Assembly: GCF_022387135.1 (NCBI RefSeq)
Contig: NZ_CP092462.1
Span: 4,154,001-4,218,000 of the forward strand
Reading direction: 5' to 3'
Length of the DNA: 64,000 nucleotides
From: Comamonas sp. B21-038
Lineage (GTDB): Bacteria; Pseudomonadota; Gammaproteobacteria; Burkholderiales; Burkholderiaceae_C
In this document: positions 53,594 through 62,151 of the stretch, in pieces
Numbering within the stretch: the first letter of the stretch is position 1
How the letters are laid out: each line of letters opens with the position of its first letter
The notes under the pieces: generated by a model
Databases searched by the model: none
What the model was told of the DNA's origin: nothing
Seen by the model: the letters and a program-made list of their open reading frames with translations, nothing else
Program-made: the position numbers and the translations under genes

Positions 53594-53818
53594 CGCCCAA
53601 AAGCGATGCTGCGCCGCAACACCCACTGCCGCCAGGGAAAATACCAAGCCCCGCTTGCGGGAACTGTCAACACAGCGTAAGGCGATTCACCCATAATGGT
53701 GAAGCTCAATGTGCCCCCGGGTACACTACAGCGCGCGGTGATCCGTCTTGGAAGTTGTCACAGGTTTGTTGATTGCATCAGGCTCCATCGCTTTTTTTAC
53801 TTTTTTCGGAGTCCTCAA

Positions 53819-54232
53819 ATGGGCAACAAACTTTACGTGGGCAACCTGCCCTACTCTTTCCGTGACAGCGATCTGGAAAGCACTTTCAGCCAGTTCGGTA
53901 CCGTCTCCAGCGCCAAGGTCATGATGGAACGTGACACCGGCCGCTCCAAGGGCTTCGGCTTTGTGGAAATGGGTTCGGACGCTGAAGCACAAGCTGCTAT
54001 CGAAGGCGTGAACGGCCAAGGCTACGGCGGCCGTAACCTGGTTGTGAACGAAGCCCGTCCCATGGAAGCCCGTCCTCCACGCAGCGGTGGTTTCGGTGGT
54101 GGCAACCGTGGCGGCTTCGGCGGCGGTGACCGTGGCGGCTTCGGCGGCGGTGACCGTGGCGGCTTCGGCGGCGGCGATCGCGGTGGCTTCGGCGGCGGTG
54201 GCCGTGGTGGCTACGGTGGCGGCAGCTACTAA
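53819..54232 (+). CDS. Glycine-rich RRM RNA-binding protein, copy 1
   Basis: A 137-residue cold-inducible-type RNA-binding protein. One RRM fills residues 1-80 with RNP2 LYVGNLPY and RNP1 KGFGFVEM. The tail has five or six GGFGGGDR repeats, an RGG-box-like region that binds RNA without sequence preference. GGAG lies before the ATG. The 5' leader contains long T-runs (CTTTTTTTACTTTTTT). It is a probable RNA chaperone. A paralogue with the same start follows 255 bp downstream. Confidence 0.92.
   Translation: MGNKLYVGNLPYSFRDSDLESTFSQFGTVSSAKVMMERDTGRSKGFGFVEMGSDAEAQAAIEGVNGQGYGGRNLVVNEARPMEARPPRSGGFGGGNRGGFGGGDRGGFGGGDRGGFGGGDRGGFGGGGRGGYGGGSY
54086..54223 (+). repeat. 24-bp in-frame tandem repeats in the RRM copy 1 tail
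   Basis: Units starting at 54086, 54110, 54134, 54158, 54182 and a partial one at 54206 each encode GGFGGG(D/N/G)R. Units 2 and 3 are identical in DNA, so copy number can change by slippage or recombination. Confidence 0.85.
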
Positions 54233-54290
54233 ACACCTCACCTCCAAAACCTCTTACGGGTTTTGACGGTTAGATGACGGGTTTTCCCGA

Positions 54291-54317
54291 AAAAAAGGCC
54301 TCTTTGAGGCCTTTTTT
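54291..54317. terminator. Intrinsic terminator after RRM copy 1
   Basis: AAAAAAGGCCTC and GAGGCCTTTTTT form a perfect 12-base stem with loop TTT; the run of T ends the transcript. The two RRM genes therefore have separate transcripts. Confidence 0.92.
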
Positions 54318-54487
54318 GCATCTGGTTGCAGCTTCCGCGCCACAACTGAGGGGCGGAACTATGCCATTGTCGGTTTTTATGCCAGAAAATAAAGGATGGA
54401 GTATTCCTCCATCGGGCTACTGCGATGAATGACCGGTGTTCTACAGGGCGCTATCGCATTATTTAAGAGTTATCAGGAGTCCCTCAA

Positions 54488-55099
54488 ATGGGCAACAAGC
54501 TTTACGTCGGTAATTTGCCATACCAGGTTCGCGACAACGATCTGGAACAGGCCTTTGGTCAGTTTGGCAGCGTAACCAGCGCCAAGGTGATGATGGAACG
54601 CGACACGGGTCGCTCCAAGGGTTTCGGTTTTGTAGAAATGGGCAGCGATGACGAAGCCCAAGCAGCGGTCAACGGTCTGAACGGTCAGCCTCTGGGCGGC
54701 CGCAATCTGGTCGTGAACGAAGCGCGTCCGATGGAGCCCCGTCCTCCCCGCAGCGGCGGTGGTGGCTTTGGCGGCCCACGCGGTGGTGGCTTCGGTGGCG
54801 GCGGTAACCGCGGCGGCTTCGGTGGCGGCGGTGGTGGCTACGGCGGCGGTGGTGGCGGTGGCTACGGCGGCGGCGGTGGTGGTGGATACGGCGGCGGCGG
54901 TGACCGTGGCGGCTACGGCGGTGGCGGCGGTGGTTATGGCGACCGTGGCGGTCGCGATGGCGGCCGTGGCGGCAATGACCGTGGCTTTGGTGGCGGTGAT
55001 CGTGGCGGCGACCGCGATGGCGGCTTCCGCAGCCCCTACGGCAATGGTTCGCGCAACCGCGGCGGCAACCAAGGCTACGACAACAACGACGATTATTGA
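54488..55099 (+). CDS. Glycine-rich RRM RNA-binding protein, copy 2
   Basis: A 203-residue paralogue of the preceding RRM protein. The RRM (MGNKLYVGNLPYQVRDND to about residue 80, RNP1 KGFGFVEM) is nearly the same, but the tail is longer, with GGGGYGGG runs, DRGG units and an acidic/Asn end (YDNNDDY). The leader has its own AT-rich promoter-like segment and a small hairpin GATGGAG/CTCCATC at 54395-54413. The sequence around the ATG, GGAGTCC(C)TCAAATGGGCAACAA-like, is shared with copy 1, so the duplication included the ribosome-binding site. Confidence 0.92.
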   Translation: MGNKLYVGNLPYQVRDNDLEQAFGQFGSVTSAKVMMERDTGRSKGFGFVEMGSDDEAQAAVNGLNGQPLGGRNLVVNEARPMEPRPPRSGGGGFGGPRGGGFGGGGNRGGFGGGGGGYGGGGGGGYGGGGGGGYGGGGDRGGYGGGGGGYGDRGGRDGGRGGNDRGFGGGDRGGDRDGGFRSPYGNGSRNRGGNQGYDNNDDY

Positions 55100-55140
55100 T
55101 GTCTGCAGGCACACCCTGGCGGTGCGCCTCCAGCAACGAC

Positions 55141-55163
55141 AAAGCCCCGCCAGGGGCTTTTTT
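55141..55163. terminator. Intrinsic terminator after RRM copy 2
   Basis: AAAGCCCC and GGGGCTTT flank the loop GCCA, followed by further T. It ends the RRM copy 2 transcript and also lies just beyond the end of the convergent SDR gene. Confidence 0.9.
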
Positions 55164-55184
55164 CATGGCCGGCGCAGACCTGCG

Positions 55185-56006
55185 TCAATCCCGGCCTGGC
55201 GGCAGCTCTTGCACCCGTTCGCGGTGGCGGTGCTTGCGCGGACGGTTGGCGAGCGCGCGGTCATACAGCGCATTGGGCAGGCAGCGCAACAGCTTGGCCA
55301 CCCAGCCCATCTGCCAGGGGATGACGGCATAGCTGCGCGCCTTGGCAATCACCGCGAAGGCCTTGTCGGCGAAGGCCTCGGGTTGCATCAGGAACGGCAT
55401 GCCGTAGCGGTTGTGGCTGGTGAGCGGCGTGGCCACAAAGCCCGGGCTGATCGTGACCACCTGCACGCCGCTGCGCTGCAGCTCCACCCGCAGGCTCTCG
55501 CAGTAGCTGATGACCGCCGCCTTGCTGGCGCAGTAGGCGCCGTGGCCGGGCAGGCCGCGTATGCCGGCCACACTGGCAATACCCACCAATTTGCCACTGC
55601 CACGCGCCTGCATGGGCCGCACAAAGGCGTGGAAGGTCGCGGCCATGCCGATCACGTTGGTGGCATAGGTCTGGGCCATGACGTCCAGGTCCTCGCGCTC
55701 TGCCGTGTCGATGCCGTAACTCACCCCGGCATTGGCCACCACCACATCGGGCAGGCCCTGCTGCTGCAGGCATTGCGCGCAGGCGGCAATGATCTGGTCC
55801 TGATTGGCCACGTCGGCGCCATAGATGGCATAGCGGCTGCTGTCCATGCCTTGTGCCTGCGCCCATGCCTGCATCACTGCGCTGCGGCGGGCCACCAGCG
55901 CCAGCCGGTAGCCGGCCTGGTAGTAGCGCCAGGCCAGCGCCTGGCCGATGCCGCTGGAGGCGCCGGTGATCAGCACCAGCGGTGCGTCGCTCAGGGGGGT
56001 GGCCAT
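55185..56006 (-). CDS. Short-chain dehydrogenase/reductase
   Basis: A 273-residue SDR with the cofactor motif TGASSGIGQ at 14-22, NAG at 92-94 and the catalytic Ser145, Tyr158 and Lys162 (YCASK). Arg40-Arg41 after the second strand suggests NADP(H). The C-terminal 30 residues are very basic (RPRKHRHRERV), which is unusual. It starts 6 bp after the lptC stop and thus seems to be the last gene of the kdsD-kdsC-lptC operon. Substrate unknown. Confidence 0.88.
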   Translation of the reverse strand: MATPLSDAPLVLITGASSGIGQALAWRYYQAGYRLALVARRSAVMQAWAQAQGMDSSRYAIYGADVANQDQIIAACAQCLQQQGLPDVVVANAGVSYGIDTAEREDLDVMAQTYATNVIGMAATFHAFVRPMQARGSGKLVGIASVAGIRGLPGHGAYCASKAAVISYCESLRVELQRSGVQVVTISPGFVATPLTSHNRYGMPFLMQPEAFADKAFAVIAKARSYAVIPWQMGWVAKLLRCLPNALYDRALANRPRKHRHRERVQELPPGRD

Positions 56007-56012
56007 GGGCGC

Positions 56013-56612
56013 TCAGCGTGCGGGCTGCAGGACACCCTTGACCCGGCCCTTGAGTTCGGCCACCTGGGTGATGTTGTTGAAGACCATGGAATCGGCCGTG
56101 AAGCGGTCCTTGCCCCGGATGATCTCGACTGGCTTGTTCGAGCTCACACGCTCTTCATTGACAAAGGCGTGCAGGAATTCGCCCCGGAACTCCATCTGCG
56201 GCACACCCGGCTTGTTGCTGCTGCGCACCACCTTGGCATTGCCGAACAGCTGCACTTCCGAGCCATCGGCATTGGACAGCGCGCGGTCGGCCGTCGCCAC
56301 CGTCGTGGATCCATCCTGCCGCAGCGAGCGCATCGTGGCCGTATCGATCTCCAGCGTGTCGGTGTCGATGAAGTGGCGCATCTTGTTGCCCAGGATCTCG
56401 CTGGTCAGCACGCCGGTGCCATCAAAGTTGCGCACTGAAAAATCGCTCATGTAGTAATCCACCTCGTGGCCGGGCACCACCGCCTCACGCACGCTCTGCG
56501 GCTTGGGGGCATTGCGCACCAGCCACCAGGTGCCCAGCGCCAGCAGACCCATCAGGATCACCGGCAGGTAGATGGACGACAGGTCCATGAGGCGTCGCAC
56601 ACGAGATTTCAT
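56013..56612 (-). CDS. lptC: LPS export ABC transporter periplasmic protein LptC
   Basis: A 199-residue bitopic protein. One N-terminal membrane helix (YLPVILMGLLALGTWWLV) is followed by a periplasmic beta-jellyroll (DYYMSDFSVRNFDGTGVLTSEILGNKMRHF ... FRGEFLHAFVNEERVSSNKPVEIIRG). It passes lipopolysaccharide from LptB2FG to LptA. Its start overlaps the kdsC stop by four bases (ATGA). lptA and lptB, normally next, are not present in this window. Confidence 0.93.
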   Translation of the reverse strand: MKSRVRRLMDLSSIYLPVILMGLLALGTWWLVRNAPKPQSVREAVVPGHEVDYYMSDFSVRNFDGTGVLTSEILGNKMRHFIDTDTLEIDTATMRSLRQDGSTTVATADRALSNADGSEVQLFGNAKVVRSSNKPGVPQMEFRGEFLHAFVNEERVSSNKPVEIIRGKDRFTADSMVFNNITQVAELKGRVKGVLQPAR

Positions 56613-57181
56613 TGTCCGTACCGATCGAGCAGGTTGACATAGGCACCGCTGGCGGCCAGCACAGCATCGCACAGCTCGCGCGCGGCGCCTGCGCCGCCGT
56701 GGCGGGTGGTCACCCAGTGTGCCACGCCCAGCACTTCGGGGTGGGCATTGGCGGGGGCGCAGGCCAGCTGGCAGCGGCGCAATACCGGCAGATCCGGCCA
56801 GTCATCGCCAATGGCAGCGGCCTGGTGCCAGTCCAGGCCCAGCGCCTCCAGCATGGCCTGGGCGGCGGGCAGCTTGTCCTCGGTCCCATAGCGCACATGC
56901 GCGATGCCCAATGCCGCGAGGCGGTGGCGCAGCGGCGCCGAGTCACGCCCGGTGATGACCGCCGGCACGATGCCGGCTTCGCGCAGCATCTTGAGGCCAT
57001 GGCCGTCGAGCGTGTGGAAGCGCTTGAGCGTTTCACCCTGCTCGCTGATGTACAGGCCGCCATCGGTGAGCACGCCATCCACATCGAAAAACACGATCTT
57101 GATGCCCTGGGCACGCAGCAGCAACCCGGCGGGCCACTGCTGGGCGGGGGTGATGGGGGGCAAGGTCAGGGTGCTGGCCAT
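56609..57181 (-). CDS. kdsC: 3-deoxy-D-manno-octulosonate 8-phosphate phosphatase
   Basis: A 190-residue HAD phosphatase that makes free Kdo for lipopolysaccharide. Nucleophile Asp33 and Asp35 in FFDVDGVLTDGG; then KRFHTLDGHGLKML, VITGRDS and IGDDWPDLPVL. Its start shares one base with the kdsD stop (TGATG). Confidence 0.95.
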   Translation of the reverse strand: MASTLTLPPITPAQQWPAGLLLRAQGIKIVFFDVDGVLTDGGLYISEQGETLKRFHTLDGHGLKMLREAGIVPAVITGRDSAPLRHRLAALGIAHVRYGTEDKLPAAQAMLEALGLDWHQAAAIGDDWPDLPVLRRCQLACAPANAHPEVLGVAHWVTTRHGGAGAARELCDAVLAASGAYVNLLDRYGQ

Positions 57182-58179
57182 CAGATCACCTTGGCCCGCA
57201 TCAGATCGCCCACATGCACGATGCCTACCAGGCGCCGGGCCGCATCGGTGACCAGCACGCTGGTGATGCGGTAGGCCTCCATCATCGCGGCGGCATCGGC
57301 CGCGAGCGCGTCAGCCGATATCTGGCGCGGCGCCGCATGCATCACCTCGGCCGCAGTCAGGCCACGCAAATCGGCACCGGCCTCAATACGGCGGCGCAGA
57401 TCGCCATCGGTGAAGACGCCCTGCAGCAGCCCGTTTGCATCGACGATGGCAGCCGCGCCCATGCCCTTGGCACTCATCTCGCGCATCAGATCGCTGAAGC
57501 TGGCGCTCGGCAATACGGTAGGCAGTTCATCGCCGCTGCGCATCACGTCAGCCACATGGGTAAGCAGGCGGCGGCCCAGCGCGCCACCGGGGTGGGAGCG
57601 GGCAAAGTCCTCGGCCTTGAAGCCGCGCGCATCCAGCAGCGCGACGGCCAGCGCATCGCCCATCGCCATTTGCGCCGTGGTGCTGGCCGTGGGGGCCAGG
57701 TTCAGCGGGCAGGCTTCCTTGTCCACCTGGGTGTTGAGCACCCAGTCGGCGTGGCGGGCCATCGAGGACTGCAGGTTGCCCGTCATCGCCACGATGGGCA
57801 CGCCTAGGCGCTTGAGCACCGGCAGCAGCACCGAAATCTCGCCACTCTCACCGCTGTTGGAGATGGCCAGCACCAGGTCCTGGCCGGTCACCATGCCCAG
57901 GTCGCCATGGCTGGCCTCACCCGGGTGCACAAAGAATGCGGGCGTACCGGTCGATGCCAAGGTCGCGGCAATCTTGCGCCCGACATGCCCGCTCTTGCCC
58001 ATGCCGGTGACCACCACACGTCCGGGAATCTCCAGCATGCGCTGCACGACCTGGACAAAGTTGTCGTCCAGGCGTTGTGTCAGCGCGGCAATGGCTTCGG
58101 CCTCGATCGCGAAGGTGGACGCCGCCAGGCGCAGAATCTGCGCCGCTTCGAGGGGGCGCTTGGGCTGTAGGGTGCTCAT
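57181..58179 (-). CDS. kdsD: D-arabinose 5-phosphate isomerase
   Basis: A 332-residue KpsF/GutQ-family enzyme: a sugar-isomerase domain at about 40-180 ([41 protein letters not shown]) and two CBS domains in the C-terminal 120 residues. It converts ribulose 5-phosphate to arabinose 5-phosphate for Kdo synthesis. It is the first gene of the reverse-strand operon and is divergent from apt with 140 bp between. The ATG before [12 protein letters not shown] fits the family; an upstream extension does not. Confidence 0.95.
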   Translation of the reverse strand: MSTLQPKRPLEAAQILRLAASTFAIEAEAIAALTQRLDDNFVQVVQRMLEIPGRVVVTGMGKSGHVGRKIAATLASTGTPAFFVHPGEASHGDLGMVTGQDLVLAISNSGESGEISVLLPVLKRLGVPIVAMTGNLQSSMARHADWVLNTQVDKEACPLNLAPTASTTAQMAMGDALAVALLDARGFKAEDFARSHPGGALGRRLLTHVADVMRSGDELPTVLPSASFSDLMREMSAKGMGAAAIVDANGLLQGVFTDGDLRRRIEAGADLRGLTAAEVMHAAPRQISADALAADAAAMMEAYRITSVLVTDAARRLVGIVHVGDLMRAKVI

Positions 58180-58319
58180 GGAGACCGATTTTATCGGAGC
58201 GCCCGCGCCCCGGCGGACGCAGGTCATTGCCAAACATGCTTAACAAAGCACCGCCGCTGGACTGCAACAACCGCACATGCACTACCATGGCGGGTCCTCT
58301 CCCCTTCTCCGGCCCCACC

Positions 58320-58874
58320 ATGCACGCTCCCGACGTCAACGCCTTTTTGCGTCACCACATCCGCACCGTCCCCGATTGGCCAGCGCCGGGCGTGCAGTTC
58401 CGGGACATCACCCCGCTGCTGCAGAACCCGCAGGTCTTCCATGTGCTGATCGACGCCTTTGTGCACCGCTACATGTCGCGCGACATGCGCCCCGATGTGG
58501 TGGCCGGGCTCGATGCGCGGGGCTTCATCCTCGGCGCCGTCATTGCCTACCAGCTCAAGGTGGGCTTTGTGCCGATCCGCAAAAAAGGCAAGCTGCCCTT
58601 CACCACGGTGGAGGAGACCTATGAGCTGGAGTACGGCAGCGCCACGGTGGAGCTGCATGCCGATGCGGTCAAGCCCGGCGACAAGGTGCTGCTGGTCGAT
58701 GACCTGATCGCCACCGGCGGCACGATGATGGCCGGCAAGAACCTGCTGGAGAAACTCGGCGCCCAGGTGATGGAGGGCGCTGCCATTGTCGACCTGCCCG
58801 AGCTGGGGGGCTCCAAGCGGCTGACCGACGCAGGCCTGCCGCTGTTCACCTTGGTGGATTTCGCGGGCCACTGA
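58320..58874 (+). CDS. apt: Adenine phosphoribosyltransferase
   Basis: A 184-residue purine-salvage enzyme converting adenine and PRPP to AMP. The PRPP loop is [13 protein letters not shown] with Asp127 and Asp128; the adenine-side motif FRDITPLL and the flexible loop RKKGKLPF are present. An in-frame ATG eleven codons upstream is possible, but this one fits the normal family length. Confidence 0.95.
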   Translation: MHAPDVNAFLRHHIRTVPDWPAPGVQFRDITPLLQNPQVFHVLIDAFVHRYMSRDMRPDVVAGLDARGFILGAVIAYQLKVGFVPIRKKGKLPFTTVEETYELEYGSATVELHADAVKPGDKVLLVDDLIATGGTMMAGKNLLEKLGAQVMEGAAIVDLPELGGSKRLTDAGLPLFTLVDFAGH

Positions 58875-58907
58875 GCCTCCGCTGCAGCGCTGCAGCGGCG
58901 TGGACGC

Positions 58908-59723
58908 TCAGTGCAGATCGCCGTACTGGGTATTGCTCAGGCCGCCAAAACTGGTGTCGGCGGTGGGCGCAGGCGCGCCGCCCCGGCGGGCCGCTTCCCG
59001 TGCGATCTGGGTCGGATCAGTGGCACGGCGTGCGGGCGGGACAATCGGCGCCGGCCGTGGCGCGGTGCTGGTCGCGGCGCGCTGGCTGGCCGGTGCCCCC
59101 TCCAGCGCCGGCACCGGGTTCATCGCGGCGTCGAGCAAGGCCTTCTTGAAGGCGGCAATCTCTGCCTCATCGACCGGGTCCATGCCCAGCGGCACCGGTG
59201 CCATCGGCGCCTGGGACGGCGCGGCGCCAGCGCTGGCGACACGGGGTGCCTTGCTGCTGACGGCACCGAGCTGGGCATTGAGGCGCCAGTACACCGAGGT
59301 GATGACGATCTCGAAACGGGTCTTGGCCGAATAGGCGATCAAGGCTTCGATCTGGGTGAGCTTGTCCGGCGAGGCGCAGTGCTGCTGCGCCAGGTCCACC
59401 ATCACAATGAACTGCGTCGCGCGCTTGTCCAGCGCCAGCACCTTGAATTTGTAAGCTGCCGACAGAATGCCCGAGCGCACCATGGACTCGCGCACCGCCG
59501 AATACACCATTTCCCGCCGGGCCGAACGCTCACCGGGCCGCGGCGCGGCACTGTCGTGCGGGGACGCCGCAGCCATGGACTTGGCGCCCACCAACGGGCT
59601 CTGGGCGGCCAGCATATCGTGCTGGCTGTGGCCCAACGGCTCGGCGAACATTGTTTGCGGCCCAAAGGCAGCCACGGCCGGTTTTTTTTCTGGTCGACTG
59701 AACCATTTGGCAAATATAGACAT
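58908..59723 (-). CDS. Hypothetical protein with Ala/Pro-rich C-terminus
   Basis: A 271-residue protein I do not recognise. After a short disordered N-terminus, residues about 68-155 form a compact, well-conserved-looking part (RREMVYSAVRESMVRSGIL ... YKFKVLALDKRATQFIVMVDL ... AKTRFEIVITSVYWRLNAQL). The rest is Ala/Pro-rich and ends in SFGGLSNTQYGDLH. No signal peptide or membrane helix is seen. It and the cNMP-binding gene upstream are on the same strand, 130 bp apart. Confidence 0.7.
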   Translation of the reverse strand: MSIFAKWFSRPEKKPAVAAFGPQTMFAEPLGHSQHDMLAAQSPLVGAKSMAAASPHDSAAPRPGERSARREMVYSAVRESMVRSGILSAAYKFKVLALDKRATQFIVMVDLAQQHCASPDKLTQIEALIAYSAKTRFEIVITSVYWRLNAQLGAVSSKAPRVASAGAAPSQAPMAPVPLGMDPVDEAEIAAFKKALLDAAMNPVPALEGAPASQRAATSTAPRPAPIVPPARRATDPTQIAREAARRGGAPAPTADTSFGGLSNTQYGDLH

Positions 59724-59855
59724 GCCACTCCCTACCCTGATCAGAATGCAAAACGGTCACCCGTTTCACCATGCAACAGGCATTTGTAATTGTAGGGATG
59801 GAGTATTGCATACACTTGTCAGAAAAGCGCGTGCCATTTGACACATGCCAAGCTT

Positions 59856-60332
59856 TTATGTTGCGGCGACGCGGCGTTTGCGGTTGCCCAGGCGCTTGGC
59901 CAGCACCGATCCGGCGGCCATCGCCAGCGCGACGGCCACGGTGGGCTGGCGGTTGCACAGCTCAGTAAAGCGGATGCTGGACAGCCCCCAGAGGCGGCAA
60001 CCGGCCACCGCCTGCACGGTGGCATTGCGCGGCTGGTGCGAGAAGAACGCGCCTTCCCCGACAATGGAGCCCGCGCCGACGATGGCCAGGCGAATGCGCT
60101 GCTTTTCGTCCTCGAAATGCACGCTCAGGCTGCCGCTTTCGACGAAGAACAAGGTGCGCTCCTGCGTGCCTTGCTGAAACAACACCTGGGATGCCGCCAG
60201 CTGGGTCTGCGTCAGATATGGGGCCAGGATCTCCCACTGCGCTGCCGTCAGCGGGTTGATCATGCTTTCCTCGTCCTGGCAGTTGTTGATGGCGGTCACC
60301 AGGGGCTTGATGTCATTGGCGCTACTGAACAT
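59856..60332 (-). CDS. Stand-alone cyclic-nucleotide-binding domain protein
   Basis: A 158-residue protein that is mainly one cNMP-binding domain: LAASQVLFQQGTQERTLFFVESGSLSVHF, VGAGSIVGEGAFFSHQPRNATVQA (phosphate-binding cassette, with Gly-Glu-Gly in place of the usual GE-L). There is no helix-turn-helix after it, so it is not a Crp-type regulator; it may regulate a partner protein. The last 30 residues form helices (VALAMAAGSVLAKRLGNRKRR). Confidence 0.82.
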   Translation of the reverse strand: MFSSANDIKPLVTAINNCQDEESMINPLTAAQWEILAPYLTQTQLAASQVLFQQGTQERTLFFVESGSLSVHFEDEKQRIRLAIVGAGSIVGEGAFFSHQPRNATVQAVAGCRLWGLSSIRFTELCNRQPTVAVALAMAAGSVLAKRLGNRKRRVAAT

Positions 60333-60517
60333 GAAAACCTCCTCCTCAATCCTGGCGGTGATCCACCAGTGATCTGTCGAAACTCATAACCCAAGAAATC
60401 TAACCGAGCAGCCGCACAATTGGAGGGCGGGCCGGGGAATATTTGTAAGAAGTATCCCGCAGCCCACATTTCTGGTCCAGCACTGCACCCCCGTTTCTCT
60501 TCCCGACATTTGAATCC

Positions 60518-61444
60518 ATGCAAGCATTACTTGAGGCCATCGCCACCATGCCCGCAAGCCAGCAGGCGCAACGCTTCTTCCATGGCCGAGGCGGCCTGTT
60601 TCCGGGCTGCGAACACCTGTCGCTGGACCTGTACCCGCCGGCCGTGGTGCTGACCAGCTTTGCGCCGCTGGCCGACGAGGCGCTGCACAGCGTGGGCGAG
60701 GCGCTGCAGCAGCGCTGGCAGCAGCTCTACCCGGGTGAGCCGCTCACCTGGGTCTACCAATGCCGGGCGCTGGGCGCGGCCGAGACCCGCCTGGTCCAGG
60801 GCTGCCTGCCCGAGCCCCATACCGTGCAGGAGGACGATGCCCGCTATCTGGTGCATGTGCTGCGCGGGCAAAACCATGGCCTGTTTCTGGACATGGCCGA
60901 GGGCAGGCGCTGGGTGCGCCAGTTCATAGCGCGCCAGCCGGACCCAGAGCGCTGCAAAGTGCTCAACCTGTTTGCCTATACCTGCGCGTTCTCGGTCGCA
61001 GCACTGCAGGCGGGCGCCGGCCAGGTGGTCAATATCGACATGAGCAAGGCTGCGCTGGCCAGCGGCCAGCAGAACCACCGGCTCAACCAGCTGGCCGGCG
61101 GCCAGTTCTGGGGCCATGACATTTTCAGCAGCTGGGGCAAGATCACCCGCACCGGGCCTTACCAGCTGGTGATCATGGACCCGCCCAGCTACCAAAAGGG
61201 CAGCTTTGTCGCCACCAAGGACTACGCGCGCCTGATCAAGCGTCTGCCCGACCTGCTGGCGCCGGGCGGCTTTGCGCTGCTGTGTCTGAACGCCCCCGAG
61301 CTGCCGCTGGCCTTCTTGCAGGACCAGATGGCCGAGCTGGCGCCGGCGCTGGAGTTCATCGAGCAGGTGGCCAACCCCGCGATCTTTGCCGATGTCTCGC
61401 CCGACCGGGCGCTCAAGGTGCTGGCCTACCGCATGCCCAGCTGA
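60518..61444 (+). CDS. Class I SAM-dependent methyltransferase (RlmI/K-like)
   Basis: A 308-residue methyltransferase. Residues about 100-305 match the RlmI/RlmK-type catalytic domain: GLFLDMAEGRRWVR, KVLNLFAYTCAFSVAALQAGAGQVVNIDMSKAAL, and the catalytic-loop motif VIMDPPSYQKG. The N-terminal PUA domain of RlmI is missing, so the target may be different. It is convergent with the cupredoxin gene, with repeat copy 4 between. Confidence 0.87.
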   Translation: MQALLEAIATMPASQQAQRFFHGRGGLFPGCEHLSLDLYPPAVVLTSFAPLADEALHSVGEALQQRWQQLYPGEPLTWVYQCRALGAAETRLVQGCLPEPHTVQEDDARYLVHVLRGQNHGLFLDMAEGRRWVRQFIARQPDPERCKVLNLFAYTCAFSVAALQAGAGQVVNIDMSKAALASGQQNHRLNQLAGGQFWGHDIFSSWGKITRTGPYQLVIMDPPSYQKGSFVATKDYARLIKRLPDLLAPGGFALLCLNAPELPLAFLQDQMAELAPALEFIEQVANPAIFADVSPDRALKVLAYRMPS

Positions 61445-61469
61445 GGCTGGGCCGCTGTTTCAGCGGTTT

Positions 61470-61606
61470 AGAGCCGGTAACACGACCCAGCAAACCGAAG
61501 GTTTGCGGTTGAGACTAGGCGTCAAGCCGCAGGCAGTACAGTAGTACGACAAGGCAGGGCGCGGCCGGCGAGGCAACGACGTATCAAGGGTTGTGTTAGC
61601 GGCTCT
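61470..61606 (-). repeat. Dispersed stop-codon-associated inverted-repeat element, copy 4
   Basis: A 137-bp, internally shortened copy in reverse orientation. Its right end (GGGTTGTGTTAGCGGCTCT) shares one base with the stop codon of the cupredoxin gene; the left terminal repeat is AGAGCCGGTAACACGACCC. The hairpin GCAAACC-TTC-GGTTTGC is conserved. About 14 bp next to GAGACTAGGCG are missing relative to the other copies. It lies between the convergent methyltransferase and cupredoxin genes. Confidence 0.88.
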
Positions 61607-62088
61607 TAGTCGATGACGACCAGCTTGCCGCGCATAGGCTCGGCATGGGTGGGGAAGGAGCAGAAATAGGTGTAGTCCTCGCCCTGGCTCAGGCGCTCGA
61701 CCGGGAAACTCACCGAGGCATGCTCACCGCCCGACAGCATCTGGGTGGCAGCCAGCACGCGGGCATCGCCCCGGCTGAGCCAGGCGCGCTCAGGGCCGGA
61801 GCGTTGGCCTTCGCGGATCACCGCCTCGGTGTCCTGGCTGCGCGTCAGCACCCAGTTGTGGCCCGCTTCCTGCCAAGGCTTTTTGCCGGTGTGCAGCAGG
61901 TGCACGGTGAACTGCGCGCAGCGCTTGCTCACGCGCAGCTCGGTCAGGTCAAACTTTTTGCCGGGCTGGCCTTTGACATGAGCTTCACAGACTGGCGCCG
62001 ATGCGGGTGCGGCGGGCTGCGTGAAGGCGGCGCTGCTGGCGCCCAGGGTGGCGGCGCAAAGGGCGAGGTGGTGCAGAGAGATCTTCAT
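61606..62088 (-). CDS. Azurin/plastocyanin-like blue copper protein
   Basis: A 160-residue periplasmic cupredoxin. Signal peptide MKISLHHLALCAATLGASSA and following Ala/Pro linker; mature domain with copper ligands His77 (AGHNWVL), Cys143, His148 and Met152 (CSFPTHAEPM, the exact azurin spacing) and a likely disulfide Cys34-Cys57. It carries single electrons in the periplasm. It is followed on the opposite side by a siderophore-type ABC transporter on the same strand; no functional link is known. Confidence 0.92.
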   Translation of the reverse strand: MKISLHHLALCAATLGASSAAFTQPAAPASAPVCEAHVKGQPGKKFDLTELRVSKRCAQFTVHLLHTGKKPWQEAGHNWVLTRSQDTEAVIREGQRSGPERAWLSRGDARVLAATQMLSGGEHASVSFPVERLSQGEDYTYFCSFPTHAEPMRGKLVVID

Positions 62089-62151
62089 GGTTGGTCGCTT
62101 GGGTCGTTGAGAAAGAGGAAATCAGCGCTGAGGCGGTGCATGCCTAGCCGT

